Shown here in pieces: positions 10,230 to 21,111 of a stretch of DNA of 64,000 nt; position 1 is the stretch's first letter; each line of letters begins with the position of its first letter. This stretch comes from Aplectana chamaeleonis (lineage: Eukaryota > Nematoda > Chromadorea > Rhabditida > Cosmocercidae): positions 92,501 to 156,500 of the forward strand of contig JAPDOI010001536.1 of assembly GCA_029168955.1 (NCBI GenBank). Reading direction: 5' to 3'. The notes beneath the pieces were generated by a model. That model searched no databases, had not been told where the DNA came from, and worked only from the letters and a program-made list of their open reading frames with translations. Made by a program: the position numbers and the translations under genes.

Positions 10230-13200
10230 CTAGACGAAAAATACCGTGCGGTACAAATTGCCACGATAGCCGTAAAATATAGTGTATGGTGCAATTACAC
10301 AACTCACACCGAGAATCACGCCCGTAATTCCAGTGCAACCGCATTCTCAATAAATAATCACATAGGAACGGTTGTTTGGCGGTGGAAAAGGGATTGTCGG
10401 TGCAACCGCGGAAGCAAGAATAGAGATATCAGGTTGAAATCACTTGAAACCCAGATTGGACGGTGGCACCGTCAGGCAAGGGAGGTAACCCCCGGGTGGT
10501 GGCTGATTTTCGTGTTGGCTGCAATTCGGAGTGGTTTAAATCATTTGAGACCCTGGATGGACGGTGCAGCCTTCGGCTGCACCGTCAGGCAAGGGAGGTA
10601 ATCCCCGGGTGGAGGCTGATTTTAGTGTTGGCTGCAACTCGGAGTGGTTTAAATCATTTGAGACCCTGGATGGACGGTGCAGCCTTCGGCTGCACCGTCA
10701 GGCAAGGGAGGTAATCCCCGGGTGGAGGCTGATTTTAGTGTTGGCTGCAATTCGGAGTGGTTTAAATCATTTGAGACCCTGGATGGACGGTGCAGCCTTC
10801 GGCTGCACCGTCAGGCAAAGGCTAATCCCAGGTGGAGGCTGATTTTCGTGTTGGCTGCAATTCGGAGTGCTTTAAATCATTTTAGACCCTGGATGGACGG
10901 AGCAGCCTTCGGCTGCACCGTCAGGCAAGGGAGGTAATCCCCGGGTGGAGGCTGATTTTAGTGTTGGCTGCAACTCGGAGTGGTTTAAATCATTTGAGAC
11001 CCTGGATGGGCGGTGCAGCCTTCGGGGGCACCGTCAGGCAAGGAGGTAATCCCAGGTGGAGGCCGATTTTCATGTTGGCTGCGATTCGGAGTGGTTTAAA
11101 TCATTTGAGACCCTGGATGGACGGTGCAGCCTTCGGCTGCACCGTCAGGCAAGGGAGGTAATCCCCGGGTGGAGGCTGATTTTCATGTTGGCTGCAATTC
11201 GGAGTGGTTTAAATCATTTGAGACCCTGGATGGACGGTGCAGCCTTCGGCTGCACCGTCAGGCAAGGGAGGTAATCCCCGGGTGGAGGCTGATTTTCGTG
11301 TTGGCTGCAATTCAGGTGGTTTAAATCATTTGAGACCCTGGATGGACGGTGCAGCCTTCAGCCTTCGGCTGCACCGTCAGGCAAGGGAGGTAATCCCCGG
11401 GTGGAGGCTGATTTTAGTGTTGGCTGCAATTCGGAGTGGTTGGAGTGGTTTAAATCATTTGAAACCCTGGATGGACGGTGCAGCCTTCGGCTGCACCGTC
11501 AGGCAAGGGAGGTAATCCCCGGGTGGAGGCTGATTTTAGTGTTGGCTGCAATTCGGAGTGGTTTAAATCATTTGAGACCCTGGATGGACGGTGCAGCCTT
11601 CAGCCTTCGGCTGCACCGTCAGGCAAGGGAGGTAATCCCCGGGTGGAGGCTGATTTTAGTGTTGGCTGCAACTCGGAGTGGTTTAAATCATTTGAGACCC
11701 TGGATGGACGGTGCAGCCTTCGGCTGCACCGTCAGGCAAGGGAGGTAATCCCCGGGTGGAGGCTGATTTCCGTGTTGGCTGCAATTCGGAGTGGTTTAAA
11801 TCATTTGAGACCCTGGATGGACGGTGCAGCCTTCGGCTGCACCGTCAGGCAAGGGAGGTAATCCCCGGGTGGAGGCTGATTTTAGTGTTGGCTGCAATTC
11901 GGAGTGGTTTAAATCATTTGAGACCCTGGATGGACGGTGCAGCCTTCGGCTGCACCGTCAGGCAAGGGAGCTAATCCCCGGGTGGAGGCTGATTTTAGTG
12001 TTGGCTGCAATTCGGAGTGGTTTAAATCATTTGAGACCCTGGATGGACGGTGCAGCCTTCGGCTGCACCGTCAGGCAAGGGAGGTAATCCCCGGGTGGAG
12101 GCTGATTTTAGTGTTGGCTGCAACTCGGAGTGGTTTAAATCATTTGAGACCCTGGATGGACGGTGCAGCCTTCGGCTGCACCGTCAGGCAAGGGAGGTAA
12201 TCCCCGGGTGGAGGCTGATTTCCGTGTTGGCTGCAATTCGGAGTGGTTTAAATCATTTGAGACCCTGGTTGGACGGTGCAGCCTTCGGCTGCACCGTCAG
12301 GCAAGGGAGGTAATCCCCGGGTGGAGGCTGATTTTCGTGTTGGCTGCAATTCGGAGTGGTTTAAATCATTTGAGACCCTGGATGGACGGTGCAGCCTTCG
12401 GCTGCACCGTCAGGCAAGGGAGGTAATCCCCGGGTGGAGGCTGATTTTCGTGTTGGCTGCAATTCGGAGTGGTTTAAATCATTTGAGACCCTGGATGGAC
12501 GGTGCAGCCTTCAGCCTTCGGCTGCACCGTCAGGCAAGGGAGGTAATCCCCGGGTGGAGGCTGATTTTAGTGTTGGCTGCAATTCGGAGTGGTTGGAGTG
12601 GTTTAAATCATTTGAAACCCTGGATGGACGGTGCAGCCTTCGGCTGCACCGTCAGGCAAGGGAGGTAATCCCCGGGTGGAGGCTGATTTTAGTGTTGGCT
12701 GCAATTCGGAGTGGTTTAAATCATTTGAGACCCTGGATGGACGGTGCAGCCTTCAGCCTTCGGCTGCACCGTCAGGCAAGGGAGGTAATCCCCGGGTGGA
12801 GGCTGATTTTAGTGTTGGCTGCAATTCGGAGTGGTTGGAGTGGTTTAAATCATTTGAAACCCTGGATGGACGGTGCAGCCTTCGACTGCACCGTCAGGCA
12901 AGGGAGGTAATCCCCGGGTGGTGGTTGATTTTAGTGTTGGCTGCGATTCGAAAAAAAAACATTCAAAACCAAAAATCGGCAAGGAAGGGAAACTTCGGGT
13001 GTGAGCCGATCTTACTGTTGATCAAAACTCTGATTGAAGAAATGAAACCGAGCAGCCTTATAGTCAGAGTGAATAGATAACAAACGAGGCTGAAATTCTT
13101 GTCTGATTACCCAAAATCCCTTCAATTACCAAGCCAGTACCCTTATTAACTTTCAGTCACATTTCACTGCCACTTTCATGAACCTTTCTACCTGAACTTA

Positions 13201-13365
13201 CCGCTTTCCGAAGGAGACGTGAAGGTTTTTTCAAGATTTCCGCAGCTAATCAATAAAATAGGCGTCAATGTTACCATGGATTCTGCATCTACACCATCAC
13301 ACACGCCATTTTACGGCTATCGTGGCAATCGGTACCGCACGGTATTTGGAGTTTACTGCTCCAAA
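10230..13365. mobile_element. TIR element enclosing the hairpin satellite
   Basis: The left arm near 10240-10300 reads AAATACCGTGCGGTAC, then TTGCCACGATAGCCGTAAAAT, ending in ATGGTG. The right arm near 13293-13352 is its inverted match (CACCAT, ATTTTACGGCTATCGTGGCAA, GGTACCGCACGGTATTT). The small element at 3587-4200 has the same arms without a satellite, so the array appears to have grown inside a mobile element. It lies wholly within the inferred intron 10114-16086. There is no transposase. Confidence 0.75.
10453..12951 (+). repeat. 113-bp hairpin satellite array, about 22 units
   Basis: Near-identical 113-base units. Each carries a perfect inverted repeat: stem GACGGTGCAGCC, loop TTC, and the complementary arm. 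This is followed by AGGCAAGGGAGGTAATCCC, GGTGGAGGCTGATTTT and TTTAAATCATTTGAGACCC. About 21 hairpins are visible from 10566 to 12875. Two recurrent variants exist: a 7-base duplication of AGCCTTC in the hairpin and a GGAGTGGTT duplication before TTTAAATC, and they recur together as a higher-order block near 11340-11600 and 12490-12870. The overlapping 87-codon frames are artefacts of the repeat. Confidence 0.95.
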
Positions 13366-13549
13366 AGACGTCTGCGTCAGCGACCTTCCTTCTTTTCTCA
13401 TTACCGACCTTCCCGTAATGCTGTACCTCTAACTTCAAGGCCTAGCCTCAGCACTGTGCCAGACAGGTTGGCACCAGGGAAGGTTTCGTTTTCGGATTTC
13501 CGAATTAGGCGGGCTTTAGGCCTCGGAAATCGACTTCCCATTTTCCGCG

Positions 13550-13690
13550 AAGTATACTGCTCCGAATACGAACACCAATTTTTCAAAAGTAATGTTTTGA
13601 GCATATCTCGACCTGGCCTGAGCGAAACTTGATGAAACTTTGATACTTTATAGGGCATCGTAAACCTCGCCTTACACGCACTGAAGCTTA
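13550..13690 (+). repeat. Direct repeat, copy 1 (partner at 14515-14650)
   Basis: The segment containing GAATACGAACACC, then GTATCTCGA/CATATCTCGACC, then CTTACAC(G/A)CACT recurs about 960 bases downstream with moderate divergence. It marks a dispersed repeat of unknown class. Confidence 0.5.
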
Positions 13691-13742
13691 AATTTTTAAG
13701 GCACAGTTCTTGATTAGGAATTTATTTACAAATTCGCGGTAT

Positions 13743-14197
13743 TAATCCAAATTAGGGCTACTTCCTCAGAACATGTTCGAAAAAATTTCAAATCCCTGCC
13801 ACCTGCTTTCCACGAAATGTCCTTCAAAATTGCTGTACATGTTTGAGGGAAGAAGATTTCTCGCAGGATTTTCGGGGGAATGAATTCGAAGCGAGTTCAC
13901 GCGACATTGCACCTGAGAAGTATCTCAATTCAACGAGAATGAAAAAGAACGTAATTTGTGTATCAGCTATGCTTTTTCAACCCCTATACGGTACTGGTCT
14001 TCCAATGGTCTCAAGGCAAATAATTTTACAGGGGCGAATTTTCGAAAAATCTTTCTCTATCTTTCAAAAAATCCTGCAAGAAACAACTGTTTCTCAATGC
14101 CGCACAATAGTTTTGAAGATCTTCTTATGGCGAAAAAGTGGCTCGGGTTTGGAATTTATACGGATATATTTCCAGGAAATAGCCCTAATTTGGATTA
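13743..14197. mobile_element. TIR MITE (TAATCCAAATTAGGGCTA ends)
   Basis: The left end, TAATCCAAATTAGGGCTA followed by TTCCT, is matched inverted by AGGAAATAGCCC then TAATTTGGATTA at the right. The arms extend about 50 bases. The 123-codon frame inside has no recognisable domain and I do not call it. Confidence 0.65.
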
Positions 14198-14216
14198 GTG
14201 AAATGAAATTGTAAGT

Positions 14217-14405
14217 ACTGTGCTTATCTGGGCCTAATTCCGGTCCGCAATTGCGTCTTGACACGCTTTGCAGCCGCACGCGCTCGAGTCAGTCGGGTTT
14301 CCAGCGCCAAAGTCGACTCTATGTGGCTTTTTCATACAATTTTCTCTAGATTTTTTTAGTTTATAGTTTCCAAAACCTACCTAGAGTCAGCAGTTCGGCG
14401 GCTGC
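14217..14405 (-). mobile_element. TA-flanked MITE (CTGTGCTTATCTGGG end), truncated copy
   Basis: Begins TACTGTGCTTATCTGGG, then CCGGTCCGCAATTGCGTC and CACGCTTTGCAGCCGC. The following bases match, in inverted orientation, the right half of the element at 28546-30645 (TTTCCAGCGCC, CCTAGAGTC). A further solo end lies at 14679-14755. It serves as an empty-site paralogue for the hAT insertion at 28621. Confidence 0.65.
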
Positions 14406-14514
14406 GGAGCTGATAGTCCCGGAGCTTGGACTGTGCCTTTAAGAGGATGGTAAGGGGGGATTGATTCCTAATTGTTTACGCATTAGATCCCGGTCTCCGC
14501 GCCAGTGCGCCATA

Positions 14515-15169
14515 TAAGTATACGAACACCCATTTTCCGAAAATACCGTTTTGAACGTATCTCGAGCTGGACTTAGCGGAACTTAGGGAAACTCTAATAT
14601 TTTTTAGGTCATCACAACCCTTGTCTTACACACACTCAAGCTCGGGTTTTGACTGAACAGTTTCTAAAGGCGGAGTTTACTGTGCTTATCTGCGCCAAAT
14701 TCCGGTCCGCAATTGCGTCTCGACACGCTTTGCGGCCGCACGCTCCCGAGACAGAAAGGGGCGTTCACCAAAGGTTGGGTGAAAACTTGCGAAGCAGACT
14801 TTTCGAAGTGGTTCAGCGTCAAGGCAATTCTGAAGACTATTAACTCCATGTTTCTAATGGTTCCTACCATGAACGAACTGATACAGAGGGTCTAAAATCG
14901 AAATTTCTGCAAGAGCGTCAGCTGTGTCGTATACTTTTGCAACTGTCATTTTTGACAATTTCCGTTGCCAGTTTCCTGTTATTTGCTCTGATTTCATAAA
15001 GATCCGTACCTAGGGGTTTTCGAGGGTGCTGCATGGATTGGCGTTTACCGTTTGTTTCCTCGAATCACGCGAAGTTCGCAACCGCGGAAATTAGGGTGTG
15101 TCGTATAATTTTCCAACGCACTGTGTTTATGCTGTTACCTCGACCACGTTTGTGAGCCTTTAAAGACAG
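14515..15169. other. Repeat debris, no gene
   Basis: Holds the second copy of the 13550 direct repeat (14515-14650) and a solo end of the CTGTGCTTATCTG MITE (14679-14755). At 14431-14442 the sequence ACTGTGCCTTTAA looks like the right end of a TTAA MITE whose left end may be the TTAAGGCACAG at about 13697. Beyond 14760 nothing was recognised. Confidence 0.4.
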
Positions 15170-15515
15170 CCCTTCGGTGAAGGTTGTTTTTGGGTTCAAA
15201 AAAATATGTACGTTGCCACTATTCCAGCTGACTTCAGTTTATAAAGTGTTTGTTTTTACCTGGAGTTATTGGTTTTTCGTTCACAACTTATTTACGTTAG
15301 GAGACAGACTCTTGGTGAAGGTTGTTTTTCGAATCTCGATGTAGTTCTGCGTCGAATACAGTTTTAGGTTTGAAAAATAATTTCCTGATCCTTCAGCTTA
15401 GTTCAATTTATGAAATACCAGTTTTCGCTCATAACTATCAAACTGTTGGATATAGTGTCGTGGTGAGGAGTGTTTTTGAAATCTCCGTAAAATTCTGCAC
15501 AGAATGATATCACGG
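15170..15515 (-). repeat. Degenerate tandem repeat of about 130-170 bp
   Basis: GGTGAAGGTTGTTTTT occurs at about 15176 and 15313, and a related GGTGAGGAGTGTTTTT at 15462, each followed by a CTCGATGTAGTTCTGC-like stretch. The unit is the reverse complement of the tandem repeat at 44.4-44.9 kb (GGGGATTCCGGAAACAACC). Confidence 0.55.
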
Positions 15516-16086
15516 ATTCCTAACCTTGAGTGTCCCATAAACCAGCCAGGTCGGACTTCGACTCGAGCTTTCGTGTAGATTCTGGGGACAACTCTTCTCA
15601 AAGATCCATCTTTAAGGACGAAAAGCGAAAAACAGGTAGTGTTTTCTTAATTTGCTCGAAAACACTTTCTGAAAGAAAGAGTTAGCATCTCTTCAAACAT
15701 CCGTATTTTTTCATAACACTGGATTTGAGCTTTCAATGTTGGTATTTTTCGGTCCATTCAGAAACATTTTTATTGTTATTATTGGATTACGACAATAGTT
15801 ATTCTGCTGCCACGAAACACCAGAGCTGCCAGATAAAAAGTTTGAACACATCAGCTCCAGGGGGAGTAAACAACCAGAAATTGACCTACTAATGGCTCCG
15901 GAGGGTCTGGGGGAAATTAGCAGTGGAGAGGTAGGGATGTGAGGAGCTTTGCGAGTTTCCGGTAATTTTTGTCGGAAAAAGGTGTATGTTGAGCTTACAG
16001 CATGGTTTCAACAACCTCGCACACTCTATATATTATACTATTCATGTTTTGATGTTTGATTTAGATTTTTAACTGTTACGATTCAG
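15516..16086. other. No gene; end of inferred intron 2 of the Ly6-like gene
   Basis: Unrecognised AT-rich sequence that ends in the acceptor GATTCAG at 16080-16086. Confidence 0.4.
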
Positions 16087-16188
16087 GACAACGCCTGTGC
16101 ATATTTCTTGGAGTTCAAAAAAATTAACTGTGAAGACAAGAAAGTCGCTAGAGAGGGCATTAGATTAGTACATGATTCATATGAGATG
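16087..16188 (+). CDS. Ly6-like secreted protein, exon 3
   Basis: A 102-base, 34-codon exon open in phase 0, bounded by acceptor GATTCAG and a consensus donor GTAAGT. It encodes DNACAYFLEF, KKINCEDKKV and ends HDSYEM. It contributes two cysteines with CxYF spacing that fits the middle of a small disulphide-rich domain. Its phase matches exon 2 (ending 10113) and exon 4 (17159). I do not recognise a named homologue. Confidence 0.6.
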
Positions 16189-16523
16189 GTAAGTTCGAGA
16201 GTGATAATGTTTCTGCTCAGGTGTAGAAAAAGTTAATTGAAAAACTAGGCACTGATCAAAGATGAATGCGATTTTTCCTAGAGAATGACCACATTTTCTT
16301 ATGATTCACCGCTACACCCTGGTACTGCAATTTCTCTATTAGAATACCAAAAAATTACCAGCTCATTTCTTGGTATAACTTCTTCATTAGATTTTGCTAC
16401 AGGCTCAAACTATTTGATGAAGTCATGATAACAAGTCCAGAGCGACGTTTTTGTAGCGTTTAGTGGCCGTATTCATGCAACCACGGGAGCCTCCCGGGAG
16501 GGTCCGAAGTCCACCCACTGCAT

Positions 16524-16819
16524 ATGTAAGGTGCGTCCGAATGAGAATGGCGGCCCATGCGGCCGGCATGCTTGGCATGCGGCCATCGCGTTCGCCGCTC
16601 TCGGACGAGCATGCGAAAAGTCTCCACCGCCATCGACTACGAACGGGGCCGGCACCGGATGGCAGCAAGCTCTGCGCAGATCAATCAGCTAAGCAGAGGG
16701 GGGAGAGGGGACGGCCGTCGCAGGAATCCAACACTCGTCCGAGGGCGGCACATGCGACGGCCGCCTGCCAAGCACGCCGGCTGCGTGGGCCGCCATTCTC
16801 ATTCGGGCACACTTTACAT
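16524..16819. mobile_element. GC-rich TIR MITE within intron 3
   Basis: The left arm (ATGTAAGGTGCGTCC, GAATGAGAATGGCGGCCCA, GGCATGCTTGGCA) is matched inverted by the right arm ending GAATG..CACACTTTACAT. The arms are about 80 bases and include CTCGGACGAG near the centre of both. The GC content is far above its surroundings. No ORF is supported. Confidence 0.75.
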
Positions 16820-17158
16820 CGGCTAATATAGAAACATTTTCGAGAGTTTTATAAATACGACCCGATAAGTAGAAAAAAAGTGTTTGAAAGAATGCATCAA
16901 ATAAGCATTGTTGAGTACTGAGCCAAAGGAAGCTGCTACCTTACGAAAAGCCCTGGGGCCATTTATAAAGAGTTCTCTATTTTGATTGGCCATTAGTCGC
17001 TTTCTTGCATCTATCATCGCGTAACATAACCGCCGATGACTATGTGCAGACAAAAAAGACACGCTCGCTTGTGGCAAAGTGCAAAACTCAAAGTTCTGTA
17101 CGAATCTCCTAAACTTTAAGTAGTTTATCAAGCTCAATTCGTATTACACTAATTTAAG

Positions 17159-17299
17159 TACGTCGACGTATGTGCAGTATTTAAACGCTACCAATATGAG
17201 GCATCCTCTAATGCTGAAGAATACATTTATACTGTCGGATGCTTCTGTGGTTCGAGCGATGGCTGCAACAACCCTGATTACTTTATGGTTCGCATTTGA
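17159..17299 (+). CDS. Ly6-like secreted protein, terminal exon 4
   Basis: Encodes 46 residues and a TGA stop (17297-17299). It starts YVDVCAVFKRYQYEA and ends in YTVGCFCGSSDGCNNPDYF. The GCxC...DGCNN signature is the characteristic C-terminal cysteine cluster of three-finger/Ly6-type extracellular domains, which several nematode secreted families share. The acceptor is a weak TTTAAG at 17158; GTGCAG at 17176 is an alternative that would change the phase. With exons 1-3 the product would be about 130 residues with a signal peptide and seven cysteines in the mature part. Membrane anchoring is not evident. The TTAA MITE at 17398 starts only 100 bases downstream. Confidence 0.65.
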   Translation, partial: YVDVCAVFKRYQYEASSNAEEYIYTVGCFCGSSDGCNNPDYFMVRI

Positions 17300-17397
17300 T
17301 TTTTTGCTTGAATATATAGTTTTTTCGGCGGCTAAAGAACTTTGAGCAGAGCACTGCAAGCTGGCCTCGGAAATCCGGGCCAGCAACGTTCACTTAA

Positions 17398-17883
17398 AGG
17401 CAGTGTCCACGATAAAAATCGTTTTTCTGGTTTTCAGCCTATTATGAAGGCGGTCCCACGCTGATTCCAATGATCTCTCTGGAACCGCACATGACCTTCT
17501 GAGAATGGAATTATGGACCCTCAATAACAGAGCTAGAGAAGCATGGTGGAAGAGTTTTCCGAAGCTTGTAACTTCCATCTTTCGCCGCCAATGTATGCGA
17601 GCTGACCTGAGTATAGAGAGAAGTCGAGAATGAAGGGAAGAACGGGGCCAATAATCGGAAACCATCGCTCATTTCACGATTTCAAGCTTTCATTCGTTCA
17701 CGTCGGTGGGCGGGCAATGCCCTTTTGGAGTTGGCCTTGCGCTCAAAGTGGCAAATTCGGGCTCTCTTGGGTCTCTTCCTGGCTCGTTTTCATGCGTTCT
17801 TTCGACGTTAACGTTACAGAGTGTCGCTCCACTACCCATTCGTAATGTAATTTCAAACACTTTTTTCATCGTGAACACTGCCT
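17398..17883 (+). mobile_element. TTAA-flanked MITE, family A, intact
   Basis: Perfect TTAA on both sides (17394-17397 and 17884-17887). The ends are AGGCAGTGTCCACGATAAAA and TTTCATCGTGAACACTGCCT. It is 486 bases, collinear with 35580-36065 and inverted relative to 3644-4127. It sits at the edge of the BEL/Pao gag remnant. Confidence 0.9.
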
Positions 17884-17889
17884 TTAAGC

Positions 17890-18731
17890 AGATTCTCTGC
17901 ATCGGTTGTGTTCATGGAAAATTCGTTTTCGATCCTCAATACTGGCGTTCTTAGAACGAGCAAAGAACTTGTGACCGCTGGATCGACAAAACATACACGT
18001 CGTAGAATCTTGTCTTGTCGGTCTTAGGACTGTCTATAATCGTTAGAACCACGATTTCGCGCTGAATTATTCGCCATCGTTGGCTTTTGAACCATATGTG
18101 CTATGCGCTCCTCAGTCTCCAAAATATTGTCTAGGTCTGACAACATATTCCTCATTACGTAAGTGCTTCCCGGTGCGAAAGTCGCCATGCGACGTTTGAG
18201 GACTTTGAGTTGGATATGTGTCGTTAACTTGGACAAAACTTTTTGGGTGAGAAATGACCCATTAAGCGAAACCCCCGTTCCTCGAGCTGGGTCGCTAATG
18301 GCATGATATGATCGAGCAGGCGCCGTTGCTCTTCCAGGGCGGCGCCTCCGCTGTACCGTTCTTTCGAGCCGCGACTGTACACTTTCGATGAGACGTGACT
18401 CATCCCCGTACCTCTTACGCAAAAAGTCAATTGCGTGATCATAATGAGCCTCGGCCACCGTAAATCTGCTCACAGATTCCCGAGCTTCTCCTCGGAGCGC
18501 ATTAATCAGATAATTGAACTTTTGATGCCTTGAAATCGGTTGCTTATGGACATTTGATTCAATCAGAGTCCAAACGTATTCAAATTCCCATACTTTTCCA
18601 GTAACTATTGGGATGGGAATGGCAGGAAGCCTGGGTTTCTCAATTCCAGCGTCCGCTCTATTTAGAGAACTAGCATCAAAGGAACTTCGAACTCCGCTGG
18701 GGAGAACCAGAGGGTGGGATGAATAGACCAA
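17890..18731 (-). pseudogene. BEL/Pao-type gag remnant
   Basis: A 235-codon minus frame (18731-18024) holds KPRLPAIPIPIVTG, then KFNYLINALRGEARESV and DFLRKRYGDESRLI, which are the conserved gag blocks (DUF1759-like) of BEL/Pao retrotransposons. Past a frame change, the segment at 17890-18010 encodes a zinc-knuckle-like CMFCRSSGHKFFARS with its last cysteine lost, then EDRKRIFHEHNRC. No pol or LTR accompanies it. It is a different lineage from the element at 54-60 kb. Confidence 0.75.
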
Positions 18732-19252
18732 ACACCTACAAGAATAACTTTCCTGAGGGCAAGAAAACTGTTGTATGTCTGAATGGACGAAAAACTGGAT
18801 TAGTCTTTTAGAAAGGCGTAAAACGACTATAACTAAGCGCTAATAAGCGCGTAAAAGGACTAAACTAAGCGCTAAAGACTGCTTCAAACACCTAAATTTG
18901 ACTTTCGCTAAGAACTAAACTAACAACTAGCAACCAAACTAAGCGGTGATAAGCGCTCTGGAGTAATTTCAGAGTCCTCGCTTACCTGACCGCCCAAGCC
19001 TGCTCGTTCCTTCGACAGTGGTGCCACGGGTGAACCATATTTGAGCTCAGCTGTCCTGCTACGTGTTCCTGCGTCGTCGGTCGTGCTCGTAGGAACAGAA
19101 CTAAGAATGGAATTACCTAAAATACAATAACCCACGATGGGCCGGGATAGTGGTGCAACTAAGATAGAAGGGGAAATCTGTCCTCGAGTATATAGATTTT
19201 GCGCTGAAGCGAATTGTTGTACAAACAAACTGTGAGCCCAAGCTTGCTGCAT
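18732..19252 (-). pseudogene. Possible upstream part of the BEL/Pao gag
   Basis: A 110-codon minus frame (19252-18920) starts MQQAWAHSLFVQQF and reaches a good donor (GGTCAG/GTAAGC at about 18985). A plausible acceptor (TTCTCCCCAG) lies near 18700, leading into the gag frame. It could be an N-terminal gag exon or chance. No domain was recognised. Confidence 0.3.
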
Positions 19253-21111
19253 TAATCCTAAATGGTTTTAGACCCTAGAAAAGTGGGGGGGGGGTTGGGG
19301 ATACCCATAATTTGGTCCTCCCACAAGGGGCTGAAAGTCACCCAAGGGCAAATAAGAAGGATATTTAAGCCGAATGCACCATGTTACGATTCGGTGACTT
19401 TTCCCGGGGTCCAACATCAGGCGTCAGTCTCGGGGAATCTGGCCGATAGACTACCTACAGATAATATAACCGACTGTACTAATTATCCAGGCAACCTCTG
19501 TACTGTGATAAGGGCAATGTAATGATAATACCACATGCTAGCACTATGGACACCCTTGCGCCACCAACTCGGACTTCCCCTTACCAATTAACCCATATCC
19601 CGACTGTATTATAGACATTGGTAAATGTACGACCCTCTTGCATACACGACAGGACACAAGCTAATTTAGATTAGTTTATACTACAAGAGATATATGTAGA
19701 GATTTTGGAGAAAAGAAAGAGTTAATATAGACGAGGAGCAACAATACAAGGTAGAAAAGCACCATTAAATTAGGTATAACGATCAATAATAAGGGTCACG
19801 GCCGTAGACCTGTTCATGGAGATGCTCTTCGCGAGCCAACTACTGCAGGTGAAATAGTAGTGTTATAAAGGCCAGAAACCCCGAAACGAAGAACAACAAC
19901 GGTGAGTAGAAAAGAGCAGTACGGAGCTGCAGGGCGGAAGACCACGCTTGGTCAGGGGCGGAGACTGATGACTCAGACCGCGGCGCCCGAACCAGTCCGA
20001 CGCCGTCTCTACCGTGCTTGAGGCAGTCCTTGCGGGACCGACCGCGCCTAGGCCTCCTTCAAGAAGCAATAGCATCGCGCTTTTGCGACAGTTATTATCG
20101 GATTCGGGTAGGGTTTCGAAGCTCAACTTCCAGGGTAAAAAACTATGGTAACGAAATTCCGAGTGTCGAGTGGTGAAGAAATGCAAAAATATTCGATCAA
20201 CTTTCACAGTAAATGCTGAATACCTTGAGCTCGGAAGACTTGTCGCTTCCTTGGAAATTCCAACATTTATGTACTTAAAAAATATTATTTCAAAAAAACT
20301 GTAGCGTACAATATCCGCTGCCTCCCATAGTTTGTTAGTTTAAAAATATATTCCAAAACGCCAGGGTCACGAATATGTCTTTGAAGCGAGTTATACGAAA
20401 AATACGCAGAAAACCGACCCTGCGCGCCTTCTGACAACGTCCTACGAGCGGTATTGCGCGTTATAAATGTGATGGATGAGAGAAATCTTACCAGAGGCAA
20501 ATCTAACAGAGATGAAGTGCGATCGCGTCCCAATGAAGCTACTCAAATTAGCACCATCTTGCTGTTTAAGCCGGAGAAGCACAATCGAGCTGCTCTGCCC
20601 CGACGGGCACCATTTCTTATTTATTCCTCTTTGCTGCAGAGCACGGCTACAGCACGGATATGGACATCGCGATCGTTGTGGCGGATAGGGACAATCCCGC
20701 TCCAGACCGAGTGAAAGATTCCCATAGCGGTAGGAAAATATATTCCGGGCTCGGCAGGTCTCATGGAAAGTCGATTCTGGATCATCTCCCAAGGTTGGCA
20801 CAGAATTACCGAGTGGGGGCTCAAGAAGTAAAGCGGCTTGTATACTCATTTCATTGCGCGTTTGCTTGCACTCGAGCTTACTGGGCGCTCACCAGCTATG
20901 GCAACTCGTGCTGCTCTCACGAACACATAAGCGCCTAATGGTGCGTGTCCAGACCAGAACTCATCTTATCGCTCCAGCCGCAAAGAGAATGGAAAGGTCC
21001 TATTTTGCACAGGCTTTGTGTGATAATTAAAAATAAGAATTTAATGTTATGGTAAGCTTACCACTCATGACAGCATATGGTGTACTCATCAGTCTGAGTC
21101 ATTTTTTTCAG
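19253..21111. other. No gene recognised
   Basis: Contains a poly-G run (19282-19293) and several frames without domains on both strands, the longest 135 codons at 20442-20849 on the minus strand. It ends in a strong acceptor, TTTTTTTCAG, at 21102-21111. Confidence 0.35.

Noticed and set aside
10463..13080. Many overlapping 87-173 codon frames in the satellite
   Set aside because: They arise because the 113-base unit has no stop in long runs of shifted frames; all share the same peptides in three frames and have no start context.
20442..20849. 135-codon minus frame, with plus frames opposite
   Set aside because: No domain, no splice signals consistent with it, and equally long frames on the other strand.
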